From contig CM034610.1 of assembly GCA_020091685.1 (NCBI GenBank), forward strand, positions 30,903,134-30,967,133: DNA of 64,000 nucleotides, given 5' to 3'. Origin of the DNA: Lutjanus erythropterus (Eukaryota > Chordata > Actinopteri > Lutjaniformes > Lutjanidae). Within the stretch, counting starts at the first letter, position 1. Every line of letters begins with the position of its first letter. The translations under genes and the position numbers were made by a program. The notes beneath the pieces are model-generated. The model saw only the letters and a program-made list of their open reading frames with translations. It did no database searches and was not told the origin of the DNA. This document shows, piece after piece, positions 34,624 through 45,400 of this stretch.

Positions 34624-34899
34624 TAAAGACAAAAAATGTTGAAATATTTCCACCCAGTGAAGCTTTTTTTCACTAGTGGTCATGATAATGATTTGGCAGC
34701 TGTGTGTCACTGTGCATGGTAGGATATCATTCTTTATTTTGAAACTGTAATCCTACTGATAATCCATTATTTCTTTTATTAAATGCACCTATAATCTGAT
34801 TATGTCTTTCTTTATCTGTAACTGTAATGGAATACTGTTACCTTTTTCAGTATCCAGATTACATAATGTAATGTAATCTGTTACTCTCCTAGCCTGTGT

Positions 34900-34998
34900 A
34901 AATGTTGTCTTTTAATATGTAGTGATTTTGTATGGCTGCTACCTTGGCTCAGTCTCTCCTGTAATAGAGATTTCTGTTCTCAATGGTAAAATAAAGTT
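34900..34998 (+). repeat. LINE-type 3' tail
   Basis: TTGTCTTTTAATATGTAGTG, GCTGCTACCTTGGCTCAGTC and CTCAATGGTAAAATAAAG parallel the 3' tail of the LINE at 21655-22445, here in plus orientation. Only the tail is present. Confidence 0.45.
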
Positions 34999-35526
34999 GT
35001 TATGATTTAATTATCTTACTGTCATCAGCCTTTATGTTTCCAGCCAGTATGAACACAAAATGACTAAAAACTTGTTTATCCATAATAAATTTCAAACAAC
35101 TTAAAAATATATAGCCCACAAAACAGACACAAACTAAGGCACTTTTTAAACCCATATACACACACATGTACACACTGTATATTCAGACCAAATGACTGTG
35201 TTGTTTTTATTGGGAAAAGCTTAATATGCACCACCTAACAAAATAAAGAATATGATGCAAAGACATGCATGCTTCTGTTTTTCACTGTACACATGGAAAA
35301 TGATACAAATGAAACCAATTAATCCAAACATGTCAATTATAATTCATTCATTATATCACTTTAGCTGTTTTATATAGAGTACATCACCTTCAGCATAATA
35401 TACAGCACTGCTTCTAAAACTATATCAGGACATAAATGCATCATGGACACAGGTCACACACTTTTCAAGGCTGTTATCTTGAGATCACAACTGAATTCAG
35501 TTATTTATCTTCAGATTATATTAAAA
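34999..35526. other. Intergenic, no gene seen
   Basis: AT-rich, non-coding. Confidence 0.4.
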
Positions 35527-35530
35527 TTAA

Positions 35531-36254
35531 AGGAACAGTTCACTCCAAAACCAAAAATATATATTTTTTCCTCCTACATGTAGTACTATTTATAAATCTA
35601 TATACTGTCTTCTCTCCTATGTAATGGAACTAGAGTCACTCCACTTGTGGTGCTCAAAGCACCAAAACTATATATTTGAGGGTGCTCCCATAGCTCAGTA
35701 CTGAGCAATCAACATGTACTGAGGCTGTTGGTCCTCTGCAGTGGTCGCTGGTTCAATTCCTGCCTGTAACCCATTTGCTGCATGCCATTCCCCCCATGAC
35801 CCTTTCCTGTCATATCTTCAGCTGTCCCTATCCAAACAAAGGCAAAAGCCCCAAAAATAATCTTTAAAAATTCCACAGCAATGTTTCTTTCCAAAATTCT
35901 TGAGCTGGTCACTCAAAATGATACACAAACCTTGTTAGAGTAAAAAGAAAGTAGCTGCAGTAAATTCTACTGAAGAAAGAAAGTAGTTCCTTCATGAAAC
36001 TTCTCACAACAGGGTATGTGAAATATCTTAACTGTGTCATGATTTCTGGAAAGAGACATTGTTATTGAATTCAAATGTATTTTTGGTGCCTTGAGTAGCA
36101 CAAACTATTTGGTATTTATTCCCATTACACTGGAGAGAAGGGAGAAATCTCTACAGCCAATATGTCAATTCACGCCTCAGTTTTTTTTGTTGTTGTTGGA
36201 TAAACAGCACCAGAGGACAGAAAAAAATTTACTTTTGATTTGTGAATTGTCCCT
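35531..36254. mobile_element. TTAA foldback MITE with both arms, SINE inside
   Basis: Flanked by TTAA at 35527-35530 and 36255-36258. Left end AGGAACAGTTCACTCC, right end inverted AGGGACAATTCACAAATC. The two arms run in opposite directions and meet near 35950-35980, where GAAAGTAG words occur on both sides. Each arm repeats the same phrases: 'gagagaagg', 'ggtgc(t)ttgag', 'ctttccaaaa'. A SINE (35680-35866) interrupts the left arm. TTAA targets suit piggyBac or Kolobok; no transposase is encoded. Confidence 0.65.
35680..35866 (+). mobile_element. tRNA-derived SINE
   Basis: The head is tRNA-like: TAGCTCAGT at 35691-35699 fits a pol III A box, and GGTTCAATTCC at 35750-35760 fits a B box, 50 bp apart. 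The body GCATGCCATTCCCCCCATGA, CCTTTCCTGTCATATCTTC, AGCTGTCCCTATCC and the A-rich tail match a common teleost SINE type. The host text before it (TATATATTTGA) and after it (AAAAATTCCACAGCAATG) joins up as one uninterrupted arm of the surrounding foldback element. Confidence 0.75.
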
Positions 36255-36259
36255 TTAAG

Positions 36260-37080
36260 TTCATGGCGTTATTTAAGAATAATACTCTGCATTAAATATG
36301 ACCTTAAGACATTTAGATCAGTCATTCATCACAAGGAAACAGTCAGCTTTGTTAAGTTAATTATGATGTAAATAAAGAAATATACTGCATGACAGACATA
36401 TGATACATATGATTACTGAGAGAAAACAATGGCAAAATAATCACACACTGTGTTTTCAGATTCAGTGATATTTCAAACAGTGCAAAATAATTCAGTTTTC
36501 AGCCTTACACACACATATGTAATCATACAAATGTCCTTAAAAACCAGCAATAAAGTGGCAAAAGGCTGAACCAGCAAAAAACACAAAATAATTTTAAAGC
36601 AGTGCAAAGTCAAAAACACAAATGGCACATCATTTCACAAACATCAAATAACAATGAAAAACAATAGTAATAGCAATCAGCAATATGTTCATTTTAAAAC
36701 TACTGATAACAGTGTATCGATGACAAATTAGCAACAACATGATCATTCTTATTCTAAATTGAAGAAACCTGGTTTTCTTTAACTGCACACTGATTTATTA
36801 AAAGCAGAAGGGGGTTGTTTTAAACTACTAACTAAAAAGTATTTTCCTAAAACTGATCACTGAAATGACCCAGGCCCATTTATAAATATATATTTTACGA
36901 TAAATACTGACAAACAAGTGCTGTACTCTGTGCTGAATTTAATACTGAGTATTATTCACTGTTTAAATTGGCACATGCTTAGTCACAGGAGACCCTGTCT
37001 TAAAAAAGAACCATACATTTATACTGTGTATTACTAAATGGTGTTGCCAAATACAATGGATGGATTGCTGTAATTCCCAA
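36260..37080. other. Intergenic, no gene seen
   Basis: AT-rich, non-coding, with scattered CAAAAACACAAA words. Confidence 0.4.
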
Positions 37081-37084
37081 ACTT

Positions 37085-37580
37085 AAAGGACCCCCTTTTT
37101 TACCTTGCAGGGTAGTTGGATTCACAAGATCACGTCAGAATTATCTGATTGTGTCCACACCAAAAGAGGTGCAGCCAATCAGCATCCTAGGATGGACCAC
37201 TGGTAGCTGCGGGTGTGGTTTTTAGAGTGACAACATCAAGAAGCATCCATAGAAGCGACTTGTCTCAAACAAACAATGGTGGCTCCTGAAGAGGTCAGTG
37301 TAGATTCTGTGATAGCATCAGTTTATCAGAACTGAAGGGTGTTTCTTCATTGAAAGAAGAAAAAAGAACACTGAAGGCTTTTCTTCATGCAAAAGATGTT
37401 TTCGCTATTCTTCTGATCAGCTTCAGCAAGAGTTTGATCTGACTGGTTGAAGTTAGCCTGTGTTCATCCAATCACCTGCCAGGTTTTTTTTTGAAAGTGC
37501 CTGCCCTTTTCCAAACAGTTTCTAAGGACTTCGTCCAAGATGGTTCTGTGTAACAAACCATCTGGTGTGTCAGGTTACTC
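37085..37580 (+). mobile_element. Relic of a helicase-bearing transposon
   Basis: Starts near AAAGGACCCCC and includes a GC-richer leader, the helicase-like relic (37276-37482), and a downstream part, CCTGCCCTTTTCCAAACAGT and AACAAACCATCTGGTGTGTC. That downstream part recurs at 62871-62945. This order is that of a repeat family I recall from several fish genomes. Its class is not settled from this copy, since neither true terminus nor a target duplication was found. Confidence 0.5.
37276..37482 (+). pseudogene. RecQ-like helicase N-terminal relic
   Basis: From the ATG the frame reads MVAPEEVSVDSVIASVYQN, then with in-frame stops and a shift VFLH, LKAFLHAKDVFAILLISFSK and SLI. The order 'hydrophobic-KDVFA-L-(P/L)T-x-F-G-K-S-L-I' is that of a RecQ-type DEAH helicase around motif I (Walker A). 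The phosphate-binding loop is damaged: expected LPTGFGKSL is LLISFSKSL here. Stops include one replacing the Trp after YQN. It is certainly dead and is probably transposon-derived, not a copy of a host recql gene. Confidence 0.55.
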
Positions 37581-38109
37581 TTTTCTACCACTGACCTAAA
37601 ATGAACTGACGACACCTAACTAAGTGGTATTTCATATGATATTCAATTAAATAAAACTACATAGCAGCTGATAAACTGCACAATCAACCCAAATAGTCAA
37701 TACAATAAATGCAGGAAGTTTGTGCAACAAAAGCAATTTGGATGAATTTTGAGCACATTGTTTCATGTAAACATCAGTGATGAGTTTTCCTGATATTTTA
37801 GAACCTTTTTATACAGTTCTCTGTCTGTATTATGTGTTTTTACATTTCTAACAATCATACATACTTAATGGGCTTCTGTCTTGACTTGAAGTGTTTTCTT
37901 CTTATTGTTCTATCAGCTCTTTGGTTGTTGTAACTGTGTACTTTTCTGTCGCAGGACGAGGCTGTTTCGGCAGACAGTGAAGGCTCTGTGAAGCTTGTGT
38001 TCAGGTCTTCACTGTGTCCTTATCCTGTGAGATTTTTTTTACTTCATATCTTAAATATAAACTGAACTTGGATTCACACTTTTTCAATAATTTCTAATCT
38101 TTAGGTGTC

Positions 38110-38260
38110 AAAAGGGAAGGGAAGGTGTCGAAGGTATTTTCAACTCAAAAGGCTCAAAAGTCCAAGTGAAGTCACAAGTCAATGATGTGTCATTTTTCAA
38201 AATTGTCATTTTTGTCGAGTCGAGTCTCAAGTCATCGAATTTGTGACTAAACTCTAATTC
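38110..38260. repeat. 'caagtc/gagtc' repeat
   Basis: Repeated short words AAGTC, GAGTC and CAAGTC over about 120 bp (AGTCACAAGTCAATGATGTG, GTCGAGTCGAGTCTCAAGTC) match a common teleost repeat with 'gactcgagtc' motifs. Confidence 0.45.
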
Positions 38261-38342
38261 TCTGTGGTATACTGTGGATATCTTGATCTTAGACATCCTT
38301 CAACCTTTCTGGATCATGATTGCAAATTACATAATATCTAAA

Positions 38343-38746
38343 TTCCACCAGGCACGGTTACGTCACATTACAGCTGTGCCGTGGCAGTGGAGCTGATCGC
38401 TGCCATTCTACACAAAGCTTGTGATTCCACCAGCAGCACTCCAGCGCATCCCAGAAGCAGCTCTCAACTCTTTGAGTTTACTTTTGACGGATCCAGTCAG
38501 TTTTCAAAAAGACCCCGTGCAGACTCACAATCAAAGACAGACAAAGAGACTATTTTCCTACATAACCTGCTTATCCATGGTAGTAGCACAAAAAGCAAAG
38601 AAAGAGGACCTTATCAACAAAATCTGAGCAAGTAAAAACAATCAGATGGACAAAACGCTCTGCTGCTGAAACGCTGCTCGTGGGGACATGCAGCCGTACG
38701 CAGGACAGATCAAACCCGTGGCGCAGACGTGCCGTGCTCAGTGGAA
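38343..38746. mobile_element. 404-bp MITE beside the nhlrc3 stop codon
   Basis: Left end TTCCACCAGGCACGG and right end CCGTGCTCAGTGGAA are near-perfect inverted repeats (13 of 15). The element lies 97 bp beyond the nhlrc3 stop, so it is probably within or next to the 3' UTR. No target duplication could be fixed. It resembles a teleost MITE with 'ccgtgc..agtggaa' ends. The short open frame at 38381-38635 inside is not considered a gene. Confidence 0.6.
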
Positions 38747-38843
38747 TCAACCAGTAACACGTGGGCATTTTGGGATAATTGATCATTCTTATGTTATAAC
38801 AGTCAGTTTGTGATCAGTTCTTCAGTTAAAGTCCAGTGTGGCT

Positions 38844-39443
38844 CTACAAGAAACTCCCTCCCAGACTGAAGGGGGTGAACTTCTGGGCCTGCTGAGCTCC
38901 AATCTCAGCCACGTACAGGGCCCCTGTCTTCAGGTCCAGGTCCACCAAGTGGGGCTTCACTTCATCAGCCAGCTGGATCACACTGACCACTCTGCATTGG
39001 CCAATCAGACCCACCGGTGGGGCGTCCAGCAGCGAGATCTGATTGGTGTTGAGCTGGACGACAACAAAGTACTTCTTATCCGGGGTCATGCGGACAGAGT
39101 AAGGCGCGTCCTCAGTGAAGCAGCTCCCCCATGTCCCCAGCCAGTCACCAGTGATGGAGTTAAACACCTGGATCCTCTTATTCCCCCGGTCAGCCACCCA
39201 CACCCTCTGAGCGTTGTCAGCAGCCACGCTGTGAGGGATGTAGAATTGAGCCAGGCCTTGTCCTTTCTCTCCGTGCATCCACAACACCTCCTGCTCTTTG
39301 GACAGCTTGATGAGGCGGTTGTTCATCCCACCATCGCCATCCACGATGTACATCTCTCCAGAGTCATGGACAAAGATCTCAGCTGGCTGGTCGAACTGCA
39401 GAGGGTCCAGCCTGTTGCCTGCCTGCCCCGGCGTACCAAGCAC
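38844..39443 (-). CDS. nhlrc3: nhlrc3 exon 3 (last coding exon)
   Basis: Acceptor TTTGTCAG|GTGCTTGG begins [10 protein letters not shown]. The exon is open for 199 codons to TAG at 38844-38846 and carries all remaining NHL repeats, ending [11 protein letters not shown]. To my knowledge mammalian NHLRC3 splits this part into several exons, so the single long exon is notable. Confidence 0.93.
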   Translation of the reverse strand: MLGTPGQAGNRLDPLQFDQPAEIFVHDSGEMYIVDGDGGMNNRLIKLSKEQEVLWMHGEKGQGLAQFYIPHSVAADNAQRVWVADRGNKRIQVFNSITGDWLGTWGSCFTEDAPYSVRMTPDKKYFVVVQLNTNQISLLDAPPVGLIGQCRVVSVIQLADEVKPHLVDLDLKTGALYVAEIGAQQAQKFTPFSLGGSFL

Positions 39444-40824
39444 CTGACAAATACAAGAAACATTCACGCAATTTAGCTTCATTTGACTATTCTGATTCTG
39501 TAACATCACACTAAACCAAGCTAGTGGAACCTGAAACAAGGACTTCTAGTGACTAATCAAGTCCTAGATAAAGCCATCACCTGCAGGAGCTTCCCAGATG
39601 GCGAGTACTGTTTGATGCAGTGGCCGTACGGACCGTTCCCCACGTCTGTGATCCACACAGTAGGGTTCGACGACGCAGCATCTGCTAAAAATATCCCATG
39701 TGGCATCTCCAGGGTGGTTGTGTTCCAGGACATAAGGAAATCTCCATCAGTGGTGAACACCAGCACCTTGGGCACATTGTCACCTGGGAGCAAAGCAAAC
39801 CAAAAACATCAGGCATCACTATTTATATTAATTTGATTTTCACTTTTCAAGTTAAGTATAGCCAGTATTTTGGATTCCTGTGTTAGTTGCCAGGAATAAT
39901 AAGAGAATAGGGAATGCAACCAAAGGAAATATAAATAATAACACTATTCTGCAAATTATTATTTTAAAGATCAAACAAGTCAAGTGTTTACCAAATCCAA
40001 CATGTGATAGGTGATCATCCACAGACTCTGGTATGAGCTGTTTCAAGTAGGAACTATTTTCTTTCTACCAAGCTACTAGTTCCATCATATTGGAGAGAAG
40101 GCAGATGATCGATTCACAGATATTCATGAACTACACATTACCTGAATGATTAATTAATATAGGATCTCCCTGTCTGTTCTCTAGTAGCTCATCAATATTT
40201 ACGATATAGTCATCCATTAGGAATTATTAGGCAAGTACTTATTAACGATTCACTTAGTGCACATTTTCAAATACAGGTAAACCTTCACAAATCACATTTT
40301 TAAATCCCAGGCATGTAAATAGACACAGATGTACTTGTGTTGTACATGTACATGTCTGTATGTATTTGCACACCTGGAGTCGTATTCCAAACTATTGATG
40401 GAACCTTTCCAATTGATTTGATCTATTAAACTGAAGGTAAAGGTCTTAAATACCAAACACACATGCTTTTACTAATATAACAAAAGATATATTTCCAGTA
40501 CCCGAACGAATCAAAGCACAATGTGGATTTGCTCTAACTCAATAAACTGAGTTGTATTTATGTACCTCTCTGTGCTACATAGACCACACCAGCATATTGG
40601 TTGACAGCCACTCCGAACACCTCCCCGGTGAACAGCTCCGGGTTCTTGGGCCAGCTCAGGTCCAGCTTGTAGAGCGGTCTGCCCAGCAGCTGGTAGTCGT
40701 GTCTCAGGCTGTGGCCGCCCGGCTGCTGGGTGCTGAATGTGCCGTACAACACCATCATGAGCACCACTAATGAAGCCATACTGGACGCTATCAGACACGT
40801 ATGGCCTCTCTTCTTCATCAGCAT
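38844..40824 (-). CDS. nhlrc3: NHL repeat-containing protein 3
   Basis: Three coding exons (40566-40824, 39581-39783, 38844-39443) join with matching phases (1, then 0) into 353 codons plus stop, close to the 347 aa of human NHLRC3. The chosen start gives [16 protein letters not shown]; a second Met at residue 3 is possible. Residues about 10-29 are hydrophobic (signal peptide or anchor), so the product should enter the secretory path. NHL-type repeats are visible: [16 protein letters not shown] (about 81-96), [19 protein letters not shown] (129-147), [18 protein letters not shown] (185-202), [14 protein letters not shown] (235-248) and [14 protein letters not shown] near the end. They form a beta-propeller in the family. 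A sequon NTT sits at residue 107. The molecular role is poorly known. It is divergently paired with nrbf2. Confidence 0.95.
39581..39783 (-). CDS. nhlrc3: nhlrc3 exon 2
   Basis: 203 nt between acceptor CTCCCAG|GTGACAAT and donor CTGCAG|GTGATG. Encodes [17 protein letters not shown] through [11 protein letters not shown], covering the first two NHL-type repeats. It is separated from exon 1 by a 782-bp intron and from exon 3 by 137 bp. Confidence 0.93.
40025..40140 (-). mobile_element. TTAA foldback MITE fragment in nhlrc3 intron 1
   Basis: GAGCTGTTTCAAGTAGGAAC, TATTTTCTTTCTACCAAGCT and CATCATATTGGAGAGAAGGC are internal phrases of the family at 35531-36254. Confidence 0.5.
40566..40824 (-). 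CDS. nhlrc3: nhlrc3 exon 1 (coding part)
   Basis: Runs from the ATG to the donor CAGAG|GTACAT and ends in phase 1. Encodes the hydrophobic N-terminus and the family motif [20 protein letters not shown], matching 'LYRLDVGWPKHPEYFTG' of mammalian NHLRC3. Confidence 0.93.
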
Positions 40825-42274
40825 CAGTCGATGTTTTGCTGCTGGCTCGTGTTGCGTTCAGTGTCCTGCTTCAGTGACGTTTGCAAGAAATCTGTTTCAG
40901 TATTTTAACAGAAACCTGACTGAAGTCACTTGACGTTAGATACACAGACACACACAGCACATGTGATATCTGTTAAGATGTTATCAAATTAAAAACCTGA
41001 TGATTTAGATGTAATTTAAAACCCTCTAACCACATTCAGTGTAGATTCTACTTCCCGTTAAACGAAAACAAAACAGTGTGGCAAGTCGGACAAATCAACA
41101 CAGAGCATTTCCGTTCAAACTATCAAAATAAAAGTATGCCTAGCGCCGTGTAATATTAAACGGCTTCTGTCCAGAGACATACCAGGACAGGTTGGTCTAG
41201 TCATAGGACCAGTAACTGTGGAGGACCGAAACTACCAAACATAAAAATAAATGGATATATAATTAATAAATATTTAATTAATAAATAAAACTGAATAAAT
41301 TCATGAATATGACACTAAATGCACCACATAATTGTAAAAATGTAATAAACAATTAATAATAACTGAATAAATTCCCATAAATCGACATTTCTGTTTTATT
41401 TCTGTATTTACTTACCTTTGTATTAATTCCCCTATTTAATTTACTTTCCCATTTAATTTCCAAATTGATGTATTCATTTTTAATTTCTGTATTTCTGTAT
41501 TTTATTCCCTGTGCATTTTCTCTCTTTCATCAACTTATTTATTTCTGTATTTTTCTTTTATATTTCTTAATGCCTTTCTACTTCATTATCTTTCTTGATT
41601 TACATTACAGATCAACTATACATATGACTATAAGGGAAATTCAGAAATAACTCAGGGAAACAAATAGGGAAAGGGGGAATGAAAAGGGAAAGTAATCCAG
41701 AAAAATATTAATTGGGATAGTAAATAAATGCGGAATTAATGTAAAAGTAGATCGTTTCAGAAGGTAATTAAAGCAGAACATCATTATGTGGGACATTTCA
41801 AATTAATTAATGCCTAGATTTATTTTTAAAATTTATTTTTGGTACATTAATTGGCATATTAATCTATTAATCAATTCATTTATTTAATTCTTTATTCAGT
41901 TTTGATTATGGCTCTGCCCATCCTCCACAAGCAAGAGGTCAAGCTCAAGGTGTGAATAAATCTTAAATGGACTAAGAAGAAACCCCACATACTGCAGTTC
42001 AAAATAGAAATCAAATACTAAATTAAATTCACCTCCGCTTTGTTATATATGTATATAGTTATTGTCCCATTTTGTTTTATAGACGAATTTTACACCTGGG
42101 TTATATTGTGTTTGAAGGTATGACTTAAACATGATACAATAAAGAAAAGGGACGACAAACAACTGCGACTTCAACACCATTATTATTTTAAGGCTTTTAA
42201 TTTGACAAGCCTTTTCTCTTTCCGGCAACTCGACGGAGCAAAACATATGACCCAAACGTACTGTAGAACGGCCG
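40825..42274. other. nhlrc3-nrbf2 intergenic interval
   Basis: Holds the upstream region of nhlrc3 (half-CRE words GTGACGTTTGC near 40875 and TTGACGTTAGA near 40930), then about 900 bp of very AT-rich text with repeated 'taattaataaat' words (41240-41890), then the GC-richer nrbf2 promoter. No further gene is seen. Confidence 0.6.
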
Positions 42275-42282
42275 TGACGTCA
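42275..42282. promoter_or_regulatory. Palindromic cAMP-response element (CRE)
   Basis: TGACGTCA, the full CREB/ATF consensus, lies 156 bp before the nrbf2 ATG. It sits in a CpG-rich patch, GGCCGTGACGTCACGACGCG, of a region otherwise poor in CpG. No TATA box is visible. Function is inferred from sequence and position only. Confidence 0.6.
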
Positions 42283-42437
42283 CGACGCGTTGACGCAGCT
42301 CTGGCTGTGGAGGCGACTGTGCTTCCCTGTTTTACTTGTAATTATTTGTCTCCAGATATTCAACCGCAGGTCGGATGACAGTGGGAGAGGGACAGAGACA
42401 CCTTTCATGTAGTGTGAGACACCGAACAATCGACTCC

Positions 42438-42467
42438 ATGGAGGTCGTGGACAGCCCGCTCAATCTC
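42438..42467 (+). CDS. nrbf2: nrbf2 exon 1 (coding part)
   Basis: ATG plus nine codons, MEVVDSPLNL, matching MEVMEGPLNL of mammalian NRBF2, then donor CTC|GTAAGT in phase 0. It is too short to find without the rest of the gene. Confidence 0.93.
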
Positions 42468-45400
42468 GTAAGTGTCGCTCTTGATGTTGCAATAACAGGC
42501 TAACGTTACTGGAGCTAACTAGGAGAGAGCAGGGGTTAGCTACATGAGCTAACAGCTCCCTCTGTAAGTTAACCGAGCTGCTAACCGCTCTGTTGTTTGT
42601 CCTGTTCGTGTTGTCGTCTGACAGCTTTGACATATTGTACAATGGACATGACACGTTGAGACAAGGCTCTGTCTCATTTGAATGTGTAGTATATTATTGT
42701 GAACTGTGACAGGCGAGTATGTTACTAGTTAACTTGTTTGCTAGGTCATTTGATAATAACTAGTGTGAACAGCTTATGTTAATATTCCATATGGCTACAG
42801 TGTCTCCAGCCTCAGTTACACACTGTACCAATGAGACAAAATGATACTTAAACACTAATATGTCTCGTTGTTATTAAGGACAATGACAGTGACACCTCCC
42901 TGAAAACAAGGTGCCTGATTTGAGTTCCAGCAATTTTGTAATCATCATTATAATCAATGCAGACAACACTACAGGGTTAGTGTTTGGACTAGCAGTTACA
43001 ACTTCTACACAGAGGGATGGCTGACAAATGAAAGGAAAAAAACAACATAAAGTCAAGATAAGATAAACAGTATTGATCTCACACAGGGGAAATCCACTTG
43101 TTAGAGTAACTCAAAGATCAAAAGTAGAAATTGAAAAGAATGAGTGATAAATAAAAGTAATAAAATAAAAACAACTATATACACCTTTCACTTTTACAGA
43201 TATATGGATGTACACAATATTTGCACATGTTATAAAAAACAGATGTGTGGATCATTGTACAAAGAAAAAAAATATGTCACCCATAAAATGCTGCCCTGAA
43301 AAATGAATAAGGATGTATGATAAATAAGGGGTGTAAATCAAGTTTCTTCACAATACAATATTAAATTGATTCTTTTGACAACGTTACAATATCTGCCAAT
43401 ACCACAAAGTCTGCCACAATACAATTTCACTTCTATTCAGGTGATATCATGTGTGCATTTAACACAATGACAGTATAGTATAGTTACATTTATGTCAATT
43501 TACAAAAGGGAACTAAATTGTGACTGCAATTTTATGACTGAACTCTTCTGGGCGTTTGCAACACAGGGATGTCATGGGAATTTCACAATAAAAGTGTGTC
43601 TTTAAGATACCCAATGGCAATTTTTTGAAAAAGAATAAATGTGTGACATAACAGTATTATAATAAAGTACTTCCTTGCTACAGAGATGCCCTGACTTAAA
43701 TATATTGTTTTCCACATGAAAACAAGTAGACCACAACAAATTTTAATGGTTTTTATTCAATAAAAATGAAAATTGCAATGCAAAAATGATCATTACCCCT
43801 AATTGTATCACATATCACAGTCGTAATTTCAGTCAAAATAATATGACTTTTCTACCATATTGTTTAGCCCTAAAATGGATAATTGCACAGAGGTTTGGTT
43901 GCAGGAAATGAAAGCAGGAAATTCATGGGATAGTTGCACAGTATTGATAGATATAATTGCACAGAATGATTGTACAGTAGAGATATAAAAGATTAACTGT
44001 TTGGACATATATTAAGGTAAAGGAGATGGTCAACTTTATTGTCATTTATCATACATAATTATACATATCGTGAGATTCAGCATTTCTGCATTTAACCCAG
44101 TATTAGTAGTAGCTGATGTGCTGCGTCCAGGCAGCAACTCCAGCACATTGGGCAGAGGTACTGACTGGAGAATGGACCTATGTACCACATAGAAAGGCCC
44201 TGCCTGAATTAGTGACAGTGCTCACCACTGCACCACCATGCCATGCCAAAAACAAATATATAAAGAGACTAATACACATACAGTGTGCAAAAGAAGGATA
44301 TATTATGCAGTATGATATAAATATATAAAATATAGATGTAAAAATGGATCCGTAAGGAGGTTAGTTCATCATGATCCTCCAGGACAGCTTCAGTGTTCCT
44401 CGTTCGAACTCTGCTGGAAGGATGAAGACAGTTCTCTCAGATATGAAATGTAAGATATTCTCTCTGTCATAGAACTGAGCATCAGAAAAAAGAAATCTCT
44501 GCTTGTCACACTTGCCGCTGCTTTGAAGGTATTTCCGGAAACATCAGGATAAAAATATTCTGCACATTCTTTTCTTAGTTGTAATTCTATTTCCTAATCC
44601 AAACAACTGTCTTGCCAGATTTGAGTACTTTCATACAAAATTGTATGTTTTTATTTTTGTCTGTTATAGTAGACAACATGCAGGGGCAAAGAGAAGGGGG
44701 GTATGACATGCAGCAAGCATGCATGCAGGTCTCCAGCTGAACCATGGACACTGATGTTGTATGTGTGCCTCTCAACCACTCAGGCAGCAAGACATTCTAA
44801 AATACATATTTTAATCTAGATGGTTTGCAGAGTCTTTGAGGAAATACCTTTAAAAACACTGAGAATCCTGGTTACCCCATGCAACCCTGTGAAGGGGTAA
44901 GTGGGTGTAGATAATGGATGGATGGAAAGCAGGATGTTTAGCTCCGTGCTTTTAATGTCATGTTTTATGAGAAGCACAAAGTGGAACTAACGTGTTACTC
45001 CAAAACCTCCCATAGGTTCAGTTGGGTTGAGATCTGCCATGACATATGAGTCACATCCTTTTCACTCGTGAGCCCTCGTGCACTGAGGGTGTGTTTTAAT
45101 CCTTTTTCTGAAGCACCTACTTTTCCTCCTGCCATCTTTAACCAAAATTGAGGTCAACTGGGCCTGTTCAGCATTTTTATACTGCACCTGTCACAGAACA
45201 TTATGGGATGTTAATTGCTCATAAGTGTCATTTCTGACATTTTATAGACCAACAAATTATCAATTAATCTAGAAAATAATCGATAGATTAATCAGTGAGG
45301 AAAATAATCATTACTTGCAGCCCTTCGGAAAATGCAGTTTACACAATTTTTTTCACACTAGGCCTGACGATTTTAATAAGAATATTCAAAATCAAGTACA

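Noticed and set aside
35691..35760. tRNA-like sequence with A and B boxes
   Set aside because: Followed by a SINE body and A-rich tail and lacking a complete cloverleaf; it is the head of a SINE, not a tRNA gene.
38838..39476. A 212-codon plus-strand open frame opposite nhlrc3 exon 3
   Set aside because: Antisense shadow of the nhlrc3 coding exon; no family and no splice sites on that strand.
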